Of a stretch of 64,000 nt of DNA, positions 62,136 through 64,000 are shown one piece after another. The notes under the pieces are model-generated. The model had not been told where the DNA came from, searched no databases, and saw only the letters and a list, made by a program, of their open reading frames with translations. This DNA comes from Symsagittifera roscoffensis (lineage: Eukaryota; Xenacoelomorpha; Acoela; Convolutidae). Each line of letters opens with the position of its first letter. The first letter of the stretch is position 1. Both the position numbers and the translations under genes were made by a program. The stretch spans positions 25,956,189-26,020,188 of the forward strand of contig NC_087064.1 of NCBI RefSeq assembly GCF_963678635.1, in the 5' to 3' direction.

Positions 62136-64000
62136 CTGGAAAAGCAGCCCATACAAGGTACCCTTACAATCATCAGGATGGGGCGAGAAATGTTTTTTCA
62201 TGTTTTTTGTTCATATTGTTTGAACTTTAAAAAATGTGTACAGATATGTTTCTTTTTTCACTCCAATTTATCATATTTTTGAAAAGTCAATTATTATACT
62301 TTTTCATGTGTGGGTGGGGAGTAGTCTGATAGTATAGATATTCATCAGATAACTTGGATTTTTGTATCTCAAGCTTGTTTTCAATTCACGTGGTAGCATA
62401 TTTTCCCTGTTCCTTGCCTGCTATGAAATGGAAATAATAAGGGAAGCTTCGCCATTCTATTTTCCGGCTGATGTAAGAATAACTAAAACATCAACCAATA
62501 GGAAATATGGGTAGACATAGTGACGCCTCGTTTCCTTCATTGCTTCCTACCCCTTTCGTATTTGATTTCTATTGAAGGTAGAGTGATACTACGCCGCATT
62601 TGCAATCAAGGAGCATTTTTAAAACCATTTTCACTAAAACTCTGATAATAATAGTTATTATAATAAACTTTTTTCCAGTACAGGTTCACATTGATCGATC
62701 TAAGTTATCTAAATGATCACTTAAAAGAACCCAGTCAGGGAGATCGTCAGTATATAAATGAACAATCTAAGCGCAAAAATTAACATTATTATAAAAATTA
62801 GTCCAAGAAATTTTGATGAGAATGTCCAAATTTTGATGAGAACTGACCAAAATCTGCCCGTATAAATCGATGATTACCCCAATCTTAACGTATTGCATCA
62901 CCCTGTTTATCACTATCATCGACCAATAAACTGGAGAGCTTCGAAAAACGTATCCTGGAGTCGATAACAGCTGATCGTGTATCAAGCTACAAAGAATTAA
63001 CGTACAATGAATTAACGACAAAGACAAAAATTTAACCTCTAACAAGGTTCTTTCAACTACTGAATCTGCTGTATCTATTAAAACTATATAATGAACTTCT
63101 TGGACAGATTGACTTTCAATTCATAGCAATAAATGGAAATGAAAGATCGCGAGCAACAAATTTTCTTCTCCCAAAAATGAGAACTGAAAAAAGGAGAACA
63201 GCTTTTACGATTAGACTAGCCGACTACGTCAAATGCTTGAATCCGAAACGATTAAAAGAAAGATTGCTGAAAGATTTCTGGCAATTCTTTACAAGTTCCA
63301 ACGAAAACTGTATATGCAGTTGGCGAATTGCCTGCGACTGTCAAAATTGCAGAAACACTTGTAGAGGTGTTTTAAGACAATTAGGGAAGAAGTTCTATCA
63401 GCAGAAATCCTAAAAATCCATAATAATAATAACAACAAAACGAAGGCATTATAGAAAACCGATATTGAGAAAAGATAAGAATAATAACTTTATTAACGGA
63501 TTTTTTCCTATTAAAACAGTCTCTAGAAACTTATGGAGAAAGTTGCTAATTTCATTCTGTATCATTTTGTAAATCAATTCACCAAAAGTCGAAAAAAGAT
63601 TTATGAGTCAGCTGTAGAATTTTCGACTTCTTGTAACAATACGCATTCACCGGATGATTATTATTCACCGGATGATTATTTTTCTAAGGGTCACATTCAT
63701 ATTCACCGGGAATAATTTAACATAGAAGTTTTAAGAGTTCGCATAAATGAAGGTCTTATTCGCTATATATTTTTCATTTTCCCCCGCAACGATTATACTG
63801 ATTCAGATTTTTCTTGAAGGCTACGCCTCCTGTTAATCTGTTGACATTGAGATTGATCTTGTTAAAGTTTGATTTGGAAGTCGGCATTATTTTGAATAAC
63901 AGGTTTAGAGGCTGGTAAAATTGGTTTGTTGCTGTTCATTTAGAATCTTGAGTAGCTGATAAATGATTCCAATTAATTTATTTAGCTTCGATTTAACAAC
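62136..64000. other. Probable 5' intron or intergenic DNA
   Basis: No GAF exon recognised on the minus strand. A plus-strand 78-codon frame at 63177-63413 is basic with a Cys-rich patch (C-I-C-S-W, C-D-C-Q-N-C) but matches nothing I know. TTCACCGGATGATTAT is tandemly repeated near 63647-63680. Confidence 0.4.

Overview
This is an AT-rich eukaryotic, almost certainly metazoan, window. Coding sequence is split by GT-AG introns. One host gene is a GAF-domain cyclic-nucleotide phosphodiesterase of the animal PDE5/6/11 group. Most of the remaining DNA is transposons, foldback elements and satellites. I cannot name the species.

Layout. 0-4.2 kb: mostly unrecognised DNA plus one foldback element. 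4.26-10.84 kb: a decayed, internally rearranged Ty3/Gypsy-type LTR retrotransposon carrying a 172-bp tandem repeat. 11-14.2 kb: two probable minus-strand exons of one secreted-protein gene, separated by an intron full of MITEs. 11.7-20.2 kb: at least three foldback/MITE families, some nested or abutting, and a 130-bp satellite with dimeric higher-order structure. 24.8-25.8 kb: a single-exon RWD-RING-H2 protein gene on the minus strand. 26.2-31.6 kb: a ~169-bp satellite and a 1.9-kb degenerate (GATG)n block. 32.5-33.2 kb: a second copy of the 14.4-kb mariner-like foldback.

The centrepiece is 33675-51983, an 18.3-kb Polinton/Maverick (virus-like DNA transposon). It has ~240-bp terminal inverted repeats and a perfect 6-bp target duplication, GTCCCC. 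Its left half is a tightly packed plus-strand block: unknown ORFs, an exonuclease-like protein, a PC4-like protein, a small membrane protein, FtsK/HerA ATPase, two conserved Polinton proteins, integrase, minor capsid, basic core-like protein, major capsid and adenain-like protease. Its right end carries a protein-primed family B DNA polymerase gene with two introns. Between them is a 3.7-kb accessory module bounded by a 104-bp inverted repeat. That module holds a possible HUH-type Rep-like ORF, a PC4-like ssDNA-binding ORF, an ORF with a nuclear localisation signal, and a cluster of hairpins. Capsid, protease, ATPase and polymerase frames are open; integrase and one conserved gene each have a single in-frame stop. 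The copy therefore looks young and structurally complete, but damaged.

52-64 kb: repeat-rich DNA and seven minus-strand exons (53804-62135) encoding GAF-B, a long Ser-rich linker and the whole catalytic domain of the phosphodiesterase. Its 5' exons lie beyond 62.1 kb and were not found.
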